A stretch of 35,818 bases of DNA from Pancytospora philotis. Lineage: Eukaryota > Microsporidia. Position 1 is the stretch's first letter. Every line of letters starts with the position of its first letter. This document shows, piece after piece, positions 24,229 to 33,265 of this stretch. The translations under genes and the position numbers were made by a program. Location: positions 1 to 35,818 of the forward strand of contig JALRLY010000235.1 of NCBI GenBank assembly GCA_023647555.1. Reading direction: 5' to 3'. The notes beneath the pieces are model-generated. The model worked only from the letters and a program-made list of their open reading frames with translations. It was not told the DNA's origin and made no database searches.

Positions 24229-24846
24229 ACTCAATTTATTTACTCAGCGACATACTAGCAGCTTCGCGCAGATTAAATATTCATTTGCTAGATGCTACAG
24301 TGATCTGTCACATACTATTCGAGGGATTTTCCATAAGTGTTGTTATATGACATGATGCGCGCATAGCATGCATTGGTGAGAGGAAGAGATGGCTACGCAT
24401 GTAGCTGCACCTCAGCTTGCAATCTACCAACCAATGCGCGAGCACACTCTACAATAGCTGTCTCACATGGATGCAATATTAAGCTGTATTGCGATGGGAT
24501 CAAAATGCATCGTGAAATGACTGATACGAAAATTACGCTGGTGCTATCGGGATGTGTATTAAACTAGATGCTAGCTCGTGCAGCGCATCCCGATAACTAC
24601 TGTGCTTGCACGCAGATTCTCCAGCCCGTCATTAATGAGTCTTTTGTTATTGTCTTTGGCAGATACTATTGGATGGAATGCGGCTGAGCCGTGCAGGAGG
24701 CGTGTCCATACGCCTGCGAAAGAGGAGCAGGCGACCAATAGACGCCGGCGGCGAACGAACCTATCAGCCACTGAGCGCAGCGCCGGCCGAAAAATTTTCC
24801 GGCTCGTGGGCAGGCAATATAATCGCAAAGCGCAGACCCCTTAGAG
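24229..24846. other. 618-base gap rich in inverted repeats
   Basis: No convincing gene is visible. GCATTGGT (24370-24377) pairs with ACCAATGC (24430-24437) and encloses the hairpin GCTAC-GCAT-GTAGC. A longer stem lies at 24545-24595. Frames of 64-91 codons occur but lack the local codon bias. An AAAAATTTTCC signal stands at 24790-24800, 46 bases before the next ATG. Confidence 0.4.
24545..24595. other. Long stem-loop TATCGGGATG / CATCCCGATA
   Basis: A perfect 10-bp stem (24545-24554 with 24586-24595) can extend inward by three more pairs including two G-U, leaving a loop of about 25 bases that itself contains CTAG-ATG-CTAG. It lies in the middle of a gene-free stretch. It could be an RNA element or a protein-binding palindrome. 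Confidence 0.4.
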
Positions 24847-25665
24847 ATGTACGAGGACTTGATTGCGTACTTGCTGGGGAAGAAACAGGAGTTCACGGAC
24901 GACGACCTCGACGAGTTCATCGATCTGCTGAACATCGCGCTTGAAATCACGGACGAGCAGGAGCTCCACAGAAAGCAGTCGATCATCGAGAACATGGTGC
25001 GGCACACGCAGGTGACCGACCGCGGGGAGCAGGCGGCGATCACCTCCGCCATCGACAACATCCTCCAGTTCGAGGAGGACGACGAGGACGAGATGCACCT
25101 CCTCGACGACAAGAGCGAGTCGGACTCGCTGCTGCGGAGCCGGAAGTTCGTGCGCGGCGCGCGGGGCGACCGGCAGTCCAAGGCCGCCCGGGCCCTGGGC
25201 GAGAAAAAAGGGGGCGAGGCCAAACAGGAGGAGACGCACGCCGACAGCGCTTCCAAACAGCTCGGCGATGCATCTGATAGAGACAGGCCGCAGAACAAGC
25301 CACCGCATCTCGCTGAGGCACGCACGGCCAAGCGCAGCAAGCTTGCGCGCGCGGCGCCCGAGGAGCAGGAGCCTGTGCTGGACCAGGATGATCTGCTGAA
25401 GAGTGTCCAGAGCGATGCGTGCGCGCCTGCGCAGCGGGACGCCCAGAGCCGCGCGCAGCCCGACGAGCAGCTCACCTTCAGTGAGCTGTTTTCCACATCA
25501 CATAAAACAAATACAAAATGTACCAAAGATACTGTGAGGGTCGGGGCCAAGGCGCAGCGCGAGACGGCCGGCGCGTCTGGCGAGTTCAAGTTCGACGTCG
25601 GCGACCTGGAGTCGAACCACAACGATGGACCGGACGTTTACTTCAGGACAGACGAGTCGGAGTAG
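24847..25665 (+). CDS. Unrecognised acidic protein, mostly disordered
   Basis: The 272-aa product has a helical N-terminal part (about residues 1-75, MYEDLIAYLLGKK ... AIDNILQF) followed by an acidic patch (EEDDEDEM, about 76-83). A long charged, low-complexity middle follows, with a possible nuclear localisation cluster (ARTAKRSKLARA, about 158-169). The tail GEFKFDVGDLE ... DVYFRTDESE looks more ordered. I recognise no family. The G/C-ending codon bias and the AAAAATTTTCC signal upstream support a real gene. AATAAA at 25680-25685 follows the stop by 15 bases. A nuclear/chromatin or transcription-associated role is only a guess from composition. Confidence 0.65.
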   Translation: MYEDLIAYLLGKKQEFTDDDLDEFIDLLNIALEITDEQELHRKQSIIENMVRHTQVTDRGEQAAITSAIDNILQFEEDDEDEMHLLDDKSESDSLLRSRKFVRGARGDRQSKAARALGEKKGGEAKQEETHADSASKQLGDASDRDRPQNKPPHLAEARTAKRSKLARAAPEEQEPVLDQDDLLKSVQSDACAPAQRDAQSRAQPDEQLTFSELFSTSHKTNTKCTKDTVRVGAKAQRETAGASGEFKFDVGDLESNHNDGPDVYFRTDESE

Positions 25666-26458
25666 GCCGTGCCCCATTCAATAAATATGAAGACCTGCAA
25701 TACGCTTTTTATCGTCTGCCAGAGGCAGGCTGTTTTCGGTGCTGGGCTTGCTTTACGCGCGGCCGCTGTTAATCTCTAATTTTGTCAGAAATGGCATTTA
25801 ATAATGGAAGTTCCTCTATTAAAGTAGCTTATGCTTAACTTTATCTGATCTGGAGAGGCCTGTGTGATATTTTTTCTGATTTTTTCAGTACGACCTCCGC
25901 TGCTGCACACCAGCGTATTTGAGCTATTACAAATGTGAAGAGAGATATTTCAGAGCACCGGTGCGCGTAATCTTCAGTGTAGTGTTTGCGTACTGCTACT
26001 ACCGGACGACTCTGCTCTCGAGGCGCTTTCCGTTTGTTTAAAATATCATGAAGTGAATTTAACCCAGGCTGCATGCCAGTTACAGTACCATCGCTATTAA
26101 CGGCAGCATTGCATGCCGCCCAACGCAAGTGGCCCGCTGCTCGCAAGCCTCCCAGCAGCACAAATTTTGCGGCCGAATCGGCGGAAAAATATTCACGACA
26201 GCCGAGCGTACCTGACGCTCCCCGCCAGTGCCGGCTATGCATTCTACTGCCGTCGCGGAGCATATATGCGGCAGTTCGCCCCGTTGGTAAAAAAGGAAGC
26301 AAATGCGTGAACGCACCGCTCTTCGAGCACCAGCCCAAGCTGTGCAGCGCGCGGCTGCCGATGTTCCGGTGGACCCGTACCGGCCTATTAAACTGTCGCC
26401 GCGCGCGCTGTGAAAATTTTGCAATAAATTTTTATAAAAATTCTGTTGCTAGCCCATA
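25666..26458. other. 793-base gap upstream of DBP2
   Basis: The gap contains an AATAAA at 25680-25685, a small hairpin CTGCC-AGA-GGCAG (25716-25728), an orphan AAATTTTG at 26162-26169 and the DBP2 signal AAAATTTTG at 26413-26421. Overlapping frames of 65-165 codons occur on both strands, but none shows codon bias, a recognised domain or a placed start signal. A long regulatory leader of a highly expressed helicase, or an RNA gene, are both possible. Confidence 0.4.
26413..26421 (+). promoter_or_regulatory. AAAATTTTG signal upstream of DBP2
   Basis: It lies 38 bases before the ATG at 26459. A second AAATTTTTAT follows at about 26426, closer to the start. Confidence 0.45.
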
Positions 26459-27982
26459 ATGTTCCGGAGCCGTGAGTCAGAGTATGGAGACAACAGGCGC
26501 GGAGGAAATCGTGATAGTTACGGCGGTGGACGTGGCGGTCGCAGAGAGGGGCGGTCCTTCGGGGGCCGCGGCGATCGCGGCGACTCGTTCGAGCCGGTGA
26601 GGACGGAGAACGAGCCGGTGCCGTTCGAGAAGAACTTCTACTGCGCGACCAAGACGCTCACCCGCGAGGAGGCGGAGGAGCTGCGCGCGAAGGCGAGCAT
26701 GAAGCTGATCGGGAGCGACATCAATCTGCCCGTGAACGACTTCACTTCGCTCGGCTTCCCGCAGTCCGTTGTCGACAGCTTCCGCGCGAAGGGCTTCACT
26801 GCGCCGACGCCGATCCAGGCCCAGGGCTGGCCCATGGCGCTGAGCGGGCGTGACATGGTCGGTATTGCCGACACTGGTTCTGGCAAGACCCTGTCCTTTG
26901 TGCTCCCTGCGCTGATTCACGCGGCCGCTCAGCAGCCCCTGCGCGAGCGCGACGGCCCGATTGTGCTCATTCTGGCGCCCACGCGCGAGCTGTGCAACCA
27001 GATCGAGGAGGTCGTTGCCGAGTACGCTACGTACTTCAACATGCGCAGCGTCGCTGTCTACGGCGGTGCCTCCATGGTCCCGCAGAAGAAGGCCATCATG
27101 CGCGGCTCCGAGATTCTCGTTGCCACGCCCGGCAGGCTGATTGATCTGCACGACCAGGGCTTCTGCCCGCTGAGCCGCGTTTCTTTCCTCGTGCTCGACG
27201 AGGCCGATCGCATGCTCGACATGGGCTTCGAGCCGCAGCTGCAGAAGATTATCCCGAAGACGAGCCCGCAGCGCCAGACGCTCATGTGGTCCGCCACGTG
27301 GCCGCGCGAGGTCCGCAGGCTTGCCGGTGATTTCATGAAGGATTTCATCCAGGTCAACATCGGCGATGACCAGCTCAAGGCCAACATTAAGATTACGCAG
27401 AAGGTGGATGTTGTCCACTGGCAGGACAAGAAGGACAAGCTGCTGTCCTACCTCGAGGGCAGGAAGGATGACAGGATCATCATCTTCTGCAACATGAAGC
27501 GCACGTGCGATACCATCGAGGATTTCCTGATCGAGCACGGCTACAACGCGGTTGCCATCCACGGCGACAAGGCGCAGAACGCGAGAGACGCTGTTATCAG
27601 CAGCTTCAAGAACGGCAGAAAGAACATCCTCATTGCGACCGATGTCGCTGCGAGAGGTCTTGATGTCAAGGATGTCAAGCTGGTCATCAACCTCGACTTC
27701 CCGAAGGTCGTTGACGACTACGTGCACAGAATCGGCAGAACCGCGAGAGGCTCCTCGAACGAGGGCCTCGCCTTCACCATGATCTGCGATGACGACCGCG
27801 ACTCGGTCAACAAGCTTATCGAGATTCTGAGAGAGTCCAACCAGGAGGTGCCCGATGAGCTGCGCGATATGGCTGCCCGCCGCGGTGGCCGTGGCGGCAG
27901 CAGCGGAAGGGGTGGCTATGGCGGCGGCCGTGGCGGTAGCTCCTTCGGCGGAGGCAGAAGCGGCCGCAGGTTCGGCTACTAA
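26459..27982 (+). CDS. DBP2: DEAD-box RNA helicase Dbp2/DDX5 family
   Basis: This is an ATP-dependent RNA helicase that remodels mRNPs, rRNA precursors and R-loops in the nucleus. The 507-aa product has an RGG/G-rich N terminus (residues 1-45), the Q motif region (LGFPQSVVDSFRAKGFTAPTPIQAQGWP), Walker A ADTGSGKT, PTRELCNQ, TPGRL, DEAD, the SAT motif (WSATWP) and the second RecA domain ending in HRIGRTARG. A glycine/arginine-rich tail (about 475-507) follows. LMWSATWPREVRRLAGDF is diagnostic for Dbp2/p68. Length and motif set are complete. Codon choice shifts toward T-ending codons in parts, as often seen in highly expressed genes. Confidence 0.95.
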   Translation: MFRSRESEYGDNRRGGNRDSYGGGRGGRREGRSFGGRGDRGDSFEPVRTENEPVPFEKNFYCATKTLTREEAEELRAKASMKLIGSDINLPVNDFTSLGFPQSVVDSFRAKGFTAPTPIQAQGWPMALSGRDMVGIADTGSGKTLSFVLPALIHAAAQQPLRERDGPIVLILAPTRELCNQIEEVVAEYATYFNMRSVAVYGGASMVPQKKAIMRGSEILVATPGRLIDLHDQGFCPLSRVSFLVLDEADRMLDMGFEPQLQKIIPKTSPQRQTLMWSATWPREVRRLAGDFMKDFIQVNIGDDQLKANIKITQKVDVVHWQDKKDKLLSYLEGRKDDRIIIFCNMKRTCDTIEDFLIEHGYNAVAIHGDKAQNARDAVISSFKNGRKNILIATDVAARGLDVKDVKLVINLDFPKVVDDYVHRIGRTARGSSNEGLAFTMICDDDRDSVNKLIEILRESNQEVPDELRDMAARRGGRGGSSGRGGYGGGRGGSSFGGGRSGRRFGY

Positions 27983-28272
27983 TCCTGGCCTGGCTCCGAA
28001 TATTATTTAATTAAAATTAATAACACAAATGCTTTTGCAGTTTCTGCTAGTTCTATTCTTCCGCTTATTAGTAGTCATCATATCGTTTGTCTGAGATTCA
28101 TCAAGCCATTGCTGTTGCAAGAATTTGATGGAAACTCGCAATCTGAACAAAGAGTTAAATACGTGCTAGTACCAATTCACTACACCCCATGGCCTTACAG
28201 CGGCAACCAAAAACGACACAGCTAAACTTAGGCATCCATTTAATATCTGCATCACAAGCGCAATTCATTCGG

Positions 28273-29952
28273 TCAGTCCAGCTGCTTGACCATGTACGGG
28301 CCCTCGAGCACGTACCCGAATTTCGCGTAGTAGTTGCGCGTGCCCACGCCCGATATGATTGCGATCTTTTGGGACCGGTGCTCCTTCCGGGCGATCTTCT
28401 CGGCCTCGGCGATCAGCAGCGCGCCGTATCCCTTGTGCTGGAACCTCGCGCTGTCCTGGTGGCTGACCTGCACCGCGCTGCCGTACACATGGAGCTCCCT
28501 TATTATGGATGCGTTGCCGTTGCTGACCAGCGGATGCACATCCAGCAGATCGCCATCTCCCGCGGCGGGGTCGCGCGCCGCCTGCACGTTCTTGAGCTCC
28601 TTGCGGTACGTGTTGGGCCCGCACTTGCGCAGCCGCAGCAGGCCGATGAGGATGTCCTGCGCGGTGTCCTCGTAGCTCAGGAACGTCTCCCAGCCCTCGT
28701 TGGCGGTGTAGTCGCGCCGCACAAGCTCGACCTCGGCGGGCGAGACCTTCTCGTGGATCCCCTTGATGCCCACCTCGCGCGTGCGCACGTCCCTGCAGCG
28801 CGTGCCGTAGTCGCGCATGCGCGCCAGCGCAAGCTCGCGGATGTTGCCGTGCTCGACGCCCGACGAGACCAGCGTCATGGGGATGTCGCGCTGCACGCGG
28901 TAGATCCGCGTCCACGGCGGGACGTACGAGAGGATCTGCGCGAGGAAGTCGACCAGCTCGTCGGGCGAGTAGCTCCGGTACTTGCCCGCGGTCCAGAGCT
29001 CGTAGAGCCCCGTGTCCCTGATCACCAGCGTGGGGTAGATCTTGAGGCCGTCGCTGCGCAGGCGCGGCGAGTCGAAGTACTCGCGGAACTGCGCGAAGTC
29101 GCGCCGCTTGTCGACGTTCGGCAGGTTCGGCATCATGTGGGCGACGATCTTGTACCCCGCGTCCTTCGCAAGGCAGAAGCAGTCGCACACGCTCTGCACC
29201 GAGTGCCCGCGGTTGGTGTCGCGCGCAACGTCCTCGTACGTCGACTGCACGCCGATCTCGATGCGCGTGCAGCCGTAGCCGAGCATGCTGTTCAGGTGCG
29301 GGCGGACGCAGTAGTCCGGCCTGGTCTCGATCGTGATGCCCACGCACTTGTGCTTCGCAACGGACGACGCGAGCACGGCCTCCTCGACGGTGCGCGAGCT
29401 GTGGCCGCTGAGCGCGTCGTGCAGCTTCATTATGAAGCCGTCGCGGTACGCCTCCGACAGCGACATGAACGTGCCGCCCATGATGATGTACTCGACCTTG
29501 TCGGTGCTGTGCCCGAGGCTCTGCAGCTGCGCCAGCCGCCCGCGCGCCTGCTCGAACGGGTCGTACCGCGCGCGGATCGCCCGCATGCTCGTCGGCTCGT
29601 AGCCCGTGTAGGACTGCGTCGAGTACTCGAAGCTCGAGTCGGGCCCGCCGGGGCAGTACACACAGATGTTGCCGGTCAGTGCGATGTGCGGGCAGCGGTG
29701 CGGCTTGCACATGACGGCCACCACCGCGACGCCGGAGGCCGTCCGCACGGGCTTCACGCGCAGCTGGGCGATCAGCGTCTGGTACTCGGACGGAATGCAG
29801 TTGATGACGTCGCACATCCGCGGCGTCGTCGAGAGCTTGTTCTTGCGCGACACCTCGCGCATTATCTGCGTGACGTTGATGCTTTTGCTGCGCTTGTGCA
29901 GCTCCACGATCTTCTGCGCGATCTCGGTGCACGCGAGCAGGAAGCTGGCCAT
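28273..29952 (-). CDS. ELP3: Elongator catalytic subunit Elp3 (radical SAM / acetyltransferase)
   Basis: Elp3 installs the carboxymethyl group on wobble uridine U34 of tRNAs. The 559-aa product matches the family's usual length of about 550. The radical-SAM cluster motif Cx9Cx2C is intact (C87, C97, C100 in [14 protein letters not shown]), followed by [20 protein letters not shown] and [10 protein letters not shown] zinc-binding and acetyl-CoA region follows ([17 protein letters not shown]). The C-terminal GNAT domain includes [16 protein letters not shown] and [20 protein letters not shown]. An AAAATTTTGG signal seven to eight bases upstream fixes the start. The gene is isolated, with DBP2 converging on it from the left across 290 bases. 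Confidence 0.96.
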   Translation of the reverse strand: MASFLLACTEIAQKIVELHKRSKSINVTQIMREVSRKNKLSTTPRMCDVINCIPSEYQTLIAQLRVKPVRTASGVAVVAVMCKPHRCPHIALTGNICVYCPGGPDSSFEYSTQSYTGYEPTSMRAIRARYDPFEQARGRLAQLQSLGHSTDKVEYIIMGGTFMSLSEAYRDGFIMKLHDALSGHSSRTVEEAVLASSVAKHKCVGITIETRPDYCVRPHLNSMLGYGCTRIEIGVQSTYEDVARDTNRGHSVQSVCDCFCLAKDAGYKIVAHMMPNLPNVDKRRDFAQFREYFDSPRLRSDGLKIYPTLVIRDTGLYELWTAGKYRSYSPDELVDFLAQILSYVPPWTRIYRVQRDIPMTLVSSGVEHGNIRELALARMRDYGTRCRDVRTREVGIKGIHEKVSPAEVELVRRDYTANEGWETFLSYEDTAQDILIGLLRLRKCGPNTYRKELKNVQAARDPAAGDGDLLDVHPLVSNGNASIIRELHVYGSAVQVSHQDSARFQHKGYGALLIAEAEKIARKEHRSQKIAIISGVGTRNYYAKFGYVLEGPYMVKQLD

Positions 29953-29958
29953 GCGGCC

Positions 29959-29966
29959 AAAATTTT
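29959..29966 (-). promoter_or_regulatory. AAAATTTT start signal of ELP3
   Basis: This perfect palindrome is followed by GGCCGC and then the ATG at 29952 on the minus strand. Confidence 0.6.
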
Positions 29967-30246
29967 ACCGGGTTCATCTCGTCCGATAGCAAGACTGTAA
30001 CGCACAGCTTGGACCAGCCTGTTTAAGCTGGGCGCGCAATAGGTTACTGCCTACAAGATCAGCGGAAATGACGTCAAATTATCCTTAGTTTAAATACTGC
30101 TTGTTTAATTAGTTGGTTCGCAGCTTTGCATCTGCTGGGTACGTATGCTGATCATAATATCAAAGCAGGCTCAGTGCAGTAGGCCGCATAACTGTTCAGC
30201 GGCTCTGCTGCGCATCCGCCCGCTTTCCAAATTTTTGAGTTGCTGG

Positions 30247-30255
30247 AAAAATTTG
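30247..30255 (+). promoter_or_regulatory. AAAAATTTG start signal of uS15
   Basis: It lies 19 bases before the ATG at 30275, with a similar AAATTTTTG about 17 bases further upstream. Doubled signals might reflect strong expression. Confidence 0.45.
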
Positions 30256-30274
30256 CAAAAAGTTTGCACCCACA

Positions 30275-30715
30275 ATGGCGAGGATGCACTGCAGTGGCAA
30301 AGGTAAGAGCTGCTCTATGAAGCCGTTCACCACGACCATCCCGACGTACATGCCCGTGTCCATCGCGGAGGTCGAGAAGATGATCGTCCACATGGCCAAC
30401 AGGGGCAACACCGCCGCCGCCATCGGGACTGTGCTCAGGGACCAGTACGGCATCGGCAATGTCACCGACGTCCTCGGCACGAACCTGCTCGACTTCATGC
30501 GCAAGAACAACTGCGCGCCCGTCATCCCCGACGACCTGACCGCCCTCGTTGAGAAGGCCAACAACATCCGCAAGCACCTCACGCTCTTCAAGAAGGACAA
30601 CGACGCCAAATATAGACTGATCCTCATCAACTCCAGGCTGCACAGACTCGTCAGGTACTACAAGGGCAAGAGCGTTCTTCCCTCCAACTGGAAGCCCGTC
30701 GTCAATATCAAGTAA
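30275..30715 (+). CDS. RPS13: Ribosomal protein uS15 (RPS13)
   Basis: uS15 is a component of the 40S subunit that binds helix 22 of the small-subunit rRNA and contributes to an intersubunit bridge. The 146-aa product matches the eukaryotic length of 151. It begins MARMHCSGKGKS (family MGRMHSKGKG), continues through AAAIGTVLRDQYGI, has the conserved LIxxRLHRLxRYYK block, and ends WKPVVNIK. A GGTAAG occurs at codons 10-12, where some microsporidian ribosomal genes carry an intron. The protein reads through there in register with the family, so no intron is present. Confidence 0.95.
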   Translation: MARMHCSGKGKSCSMKPFTTTIPTYMPVSIAEVEKMIVHMANRGNTAAAIGTVLRDQYGIGNVTDVLGTNLLDFMRKNNCAPVIPDDLTALVEKANNIRKHLTLFKKDNDAKYRLILINSRLHRLVRYYKGKSVLPSNWKPVVNIK

Positions 30716-31326
30716 AGTGCTAGTTTTAGTAGTTCGCTGTTATGTACTGTTGCAAGCTTTTCGTGGGCCGTACGCCGTAGAATACTCGATGTCGAGCGAC
30801 ACAGCTTGATCTTTACTTTGCGTTGGGGCGAACACCGTAAGCTCCTCGGCCAAATTTTTTTGAAGGCAGAATAGTAGTCACCGCTAGACAGGGATGTGCT
30901 ATTCGCGCTGCTGGGCAGCTTTACGGGATACGAAGGTGCCTATTTCATCCCTCAGCGAATCCATTCTGCACCGCAAAATTTTATTTGGCAAGCGCACACG
31001 GGCTGGGCAAAAAGGCAAACTATCGATGCAGACGGTGTTCACTGCTACATTTCTGTCCTCATGCGTTCCCCGCCGCTTTACAACGCCGCCCCATATCCCT
31101 ACGGATAATCCCCAGCGTGTCACCGAAAATTGCCCAGAGAAAGCGTACCGAATTTCTTCCAATACACTAGAGGGGCGGCGAAAATATTTATAGTCGCCAA
31201 CTCCGGGAATGCATGCAACACACGGTGGTCAGCTAAGACGGACAAGGCGGCGGCGCGGGCCATGCTATATGTAGATTCTAACTATTTAATATCCTTAGGC
31301 TTATCAATGCTTGTATGTCCACATCT
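30716..31326. other. 611-base gap with two orphan AAATTT signals
   Basis: AAATTTTTTT occurs at 30852-30861 and AAAATTTT at 30975-30982. Forty to fifty bases after each lies an ATG (30894, 31026) of the same frame, which ends at 31193 (99 or 55 codons). The codons lack the strong G/C bias of real genes here and the product is unrecognised. A hairpin CTCG-ATGT-CGAG is present near 30785. The frame could be a small gene, an RNA gene, or nothing. Confidence 0.35.
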
Positions 31327-32997
31327 TTACTGGAAGCAGCACTTGCCGCTCCACCACCGCTTGCGCGCGGTGCTGGCGGATCTCTCGATCGCTTCGTCGT
31401 CGCGGTCGCTGCGTTTCTTCAGCGCAGCTTCGGCTGCCAGCTCGGACGGCTCGGCCGCGACCACCGCCTTGAGCGCGTCGCTCTGCAGCGACGGCGAGAG
31501 GTCGATCGTCAGCTTGGGGCTCTCGCCGTCCGCCTCCACAGAGGTCTCGTTGTCCGCGTCCTTCTTCTTGGCATCGTCGAAGTCGTCGACCTCGGTGGCC
31601 TTTGCGTGCAGCGTCGTGCAGCTGCACGTGCTTTCCTCGTCGTCGCCGAACTCGTCGAGGCACTCGCGCTCCATGCGCATCGCCGTGATCGGCACCTTGA
31701 TCTCCTCGAGCTCCCCGGCGGTGAGGATCTCTTGGATGGCCTCCGCGACGCGCGGCCTGTCGGACACCGTGCCGCTGTCGGAGGCCTCGTTCGTCTCGCT
31801 GCTCTCCTCGTCGGCCTGCGCGACGCTCCTGAGCTCCTCGAGCACGGCGGAAACGAGCTCGAGCAGCTGCTCGAAGATGAACGGCATGCTCCAGTTGATC
31901 CCGTCGATGAAGCCGCGCAGCACGAACGGATGGTCGACGGCCTCGAACTGGTGGACGCACACGACCCCGCCGTCGTACTCGAGAATCGCGCCCGTGTTCT
32001 TGTACGCGTCGCAGTAGTTCGGCGCGCTGAACACCGTCACAACGCTGGGCTCGTCGAGGTAGCTCTTGTACATCTGGAAGCCGTTCTGCTGCACCTCGTG
32101 GCCGCGGATGATGCTCGCGAGCCCGTTGTGCTCCAGGAAGTCGCACACGAGGCTGTAGTTGTAGAAGTACGAGCAGTTTCGGTTGTGGTTCGCCTGCCAG
32201 TTCCGCCCCTCGGCGACGTAGCTGGGGTGCGGGTCCGACCAGAGCAGGTCGCAGATCACGCCCTTGTAGTCGATCTCCCGGAAGCGGTTGAATTTGTTCA
32301 GGTCGCGCGCGCTCACGAGGGCCGGCGACAGGCCGCCGTGGCAGCAGAAGGCCCTGCCCTGCACGAGCGCTGCGATCGGCAGGTTCATGAAGGACGCCAC
32401 GGCCTGCTCGTAGACGGCCTCGCTGTACTTGTGGATGCACTCCGCGCGGAACGTGAAGTAGCTCGTCATCTTCCGGCTCTCGTGGTTGCCGCGGAGCAGG
32501 TAGACGTTGTCCGGGTGGTGTATCTTGAGCAGCAGAAGGTACAGGTAGGCCTCGGTGGAGAACGGCCCGCGGTCGACGTAGTCGCCGAGGAACAGCAGCG
32601 TGTCCCTGCTTAGATCGAAGTTCGAGAGAATCGCCACGAGGTCGTAGTACTGCCCGTGGATGTCCCCTATGATGTAGCACTTCCTGTCGATCTCGAGCAA
32701 ATTGGGCTCTGCGCGCAGCAGCGCGCCGGCGTCCCTGAAGATCTTCGCAACCTGCAGGGCGCTGAGCCGCCCCTCGTTGAGGAAGTGCGTGCGCACGATG
32801 TCCAGGTCGATCCTGCCGCATTTCTGGCTCAGAATCGCGATGTCGGGTATCTTGTGCGCGGCCACGGCCGGGACCGCGGGGTTGGCGCGCGCAGGCGTGC
32901 ACTCGGCGTCCTCTTTGCCCGCACAGTACGTCTGCGCCAGCGGCATCGGCTTCGTCTTTATCTCCATATGGGATGCGCGCCCGCTCTGGTATGCCAT
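31327..32997 (-). CDS. CNA1: Calcineurin A catalytic subunit (PP2B) with CaaX-like C terminus
   Basis: Calcineurin A is a Ca2+/calmodulin-dependent Ser/Thr phosphatase catalytic subunit. The 556-aa product has the metal-binding motifs GDIHG (111-115), GDYVDRG (138-144), RGNHE (169-173) and SAPNYCD (324-330), plus the calcineurin-specific opening RIDLDIVRTHFLNEGR. A helix (about 365-388, INWSMPFIFEQLLEL) matches the calcineurin B-binding helix. The following region is long and acidic. I do not see a clear calmodulin-binding basic helix or autoinhibitory segment. The last residues are RKRWWSGKCCFQ, a basic/aromatic run ending in a possible CaaX box, which suggests lipid anchoring. There is no AAATTTT signal; TTTATTTAAT precedes the ATG. 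M11 is an alternative start. Confidence 0.9.
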   Translation of the reverse strand: MAYQSGRASHMEIKTKPMPLAQTYCAGKEDAECTPARANPAVPAVAAHKIPDIAILSQKCGRIDLDIVRTHFLNEGRLSALQVAKIFRDAGALLRAEPNLLEIDRKCYIIGDIHGQYYDLVAILSNFDLSRDTLLFLGDYVDRGPFSTEAYLYLLLLKIHHPDNVYLLRGNHESRKMTSYFTFRAECIHKYSEAVYEQAVASFMNLPIAALVQGRAFCCHGGLSPALVSARDLNKFNRFREIDYKGVICDLLWSDPHPSYVAEGRNWQANHNRNCSYFYNYSLVCDFLEHNGLASIIRGHEVQQNGFQMYKSYLDEPSVVTVFSAPNYCDAYKNTGAILEYDGGVVCVHQFEAVDHPFVLRGFIDGINWSMPFIFEQLLELVSAVLEELRSVAQADEESSETNEASDSGTVSDRPRVAEAIQEILTAGELEEIKVPITAMRMERECLDEFGDDEESTCSCTTLHAKATEVDDFDDAKKKDADNETSVEADGESPKLTIDLSPSLQSDALKAVVAAEPSELAAEAALKKRSDRDDEAIERSASTARKRWWSGKCCFQ

Positions 32998-33265
32998 ATT
33001 AAATAAAGGAGCATGCGCTTCTATTGGACACGCGCCTCCGGCTCTTGTATTGGTCTTTTGATCTGCCAGGTGCGTGGATTAATTGGTCGGTCGGTCACCG
33101 GGATCTGTGCTGGCGCGGATGCCAATATCCCGTTCAATAAGTACAAGCGCGTCCCCCGCGCCCGTGTATTGCTACAAAGCTCGTTTTCACAGCGCCTACC
33201 GGCATGGTTCTACTCCCGCGCACATTCGCGGCACCCGGCAGTAAAAAACGCACGCGCGGCAGCCC

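Larger units (their letters stand above)
29953..30274. other. Divergent promoter region of ELP3 and uS15
   Basis: These 322 bases hold the ELP3 signal AAAATTTT (29959-29966, minus) and two signals before uS15, AAATTTTTG at about 30230 and AAAAATTTG at 30247-30255. I see no gene or tRNA in between. Confidence 0.5.

Noticed and set aside
24373..24567. 64-codon frame after GNA1
   Set aside because: Overlaps the inverted repeats and lacks codon bias and a start signal.
25925..25995. U2 snRNA-like string (CAGTGTAGTGTTTGC)
   Set aside because: It differs from the branch-site recognition GTAGTA, and the flanking conserved U2 stem I and Sm site are not present.
25841..26459. Frames of 114-165 codons on both strands upstream of DBP2
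   Set aside because: No codon bias, no domain, overlapping frames on opposite strands, and some begin at non-ATG codons.
30300..30340. Possible intron in uS15 starting at GGTAAG
   Set aside because: The frame continues through it with residues matching the family, so removing any segment would damage the protein.
30780..30865. Possible U5-type snRNA with Sm-site-like AAATTTTTTTG
   Set aside because: No CYUUUUAY loop matches, and the T-run is better explained as a copy of the AAATTT signal.
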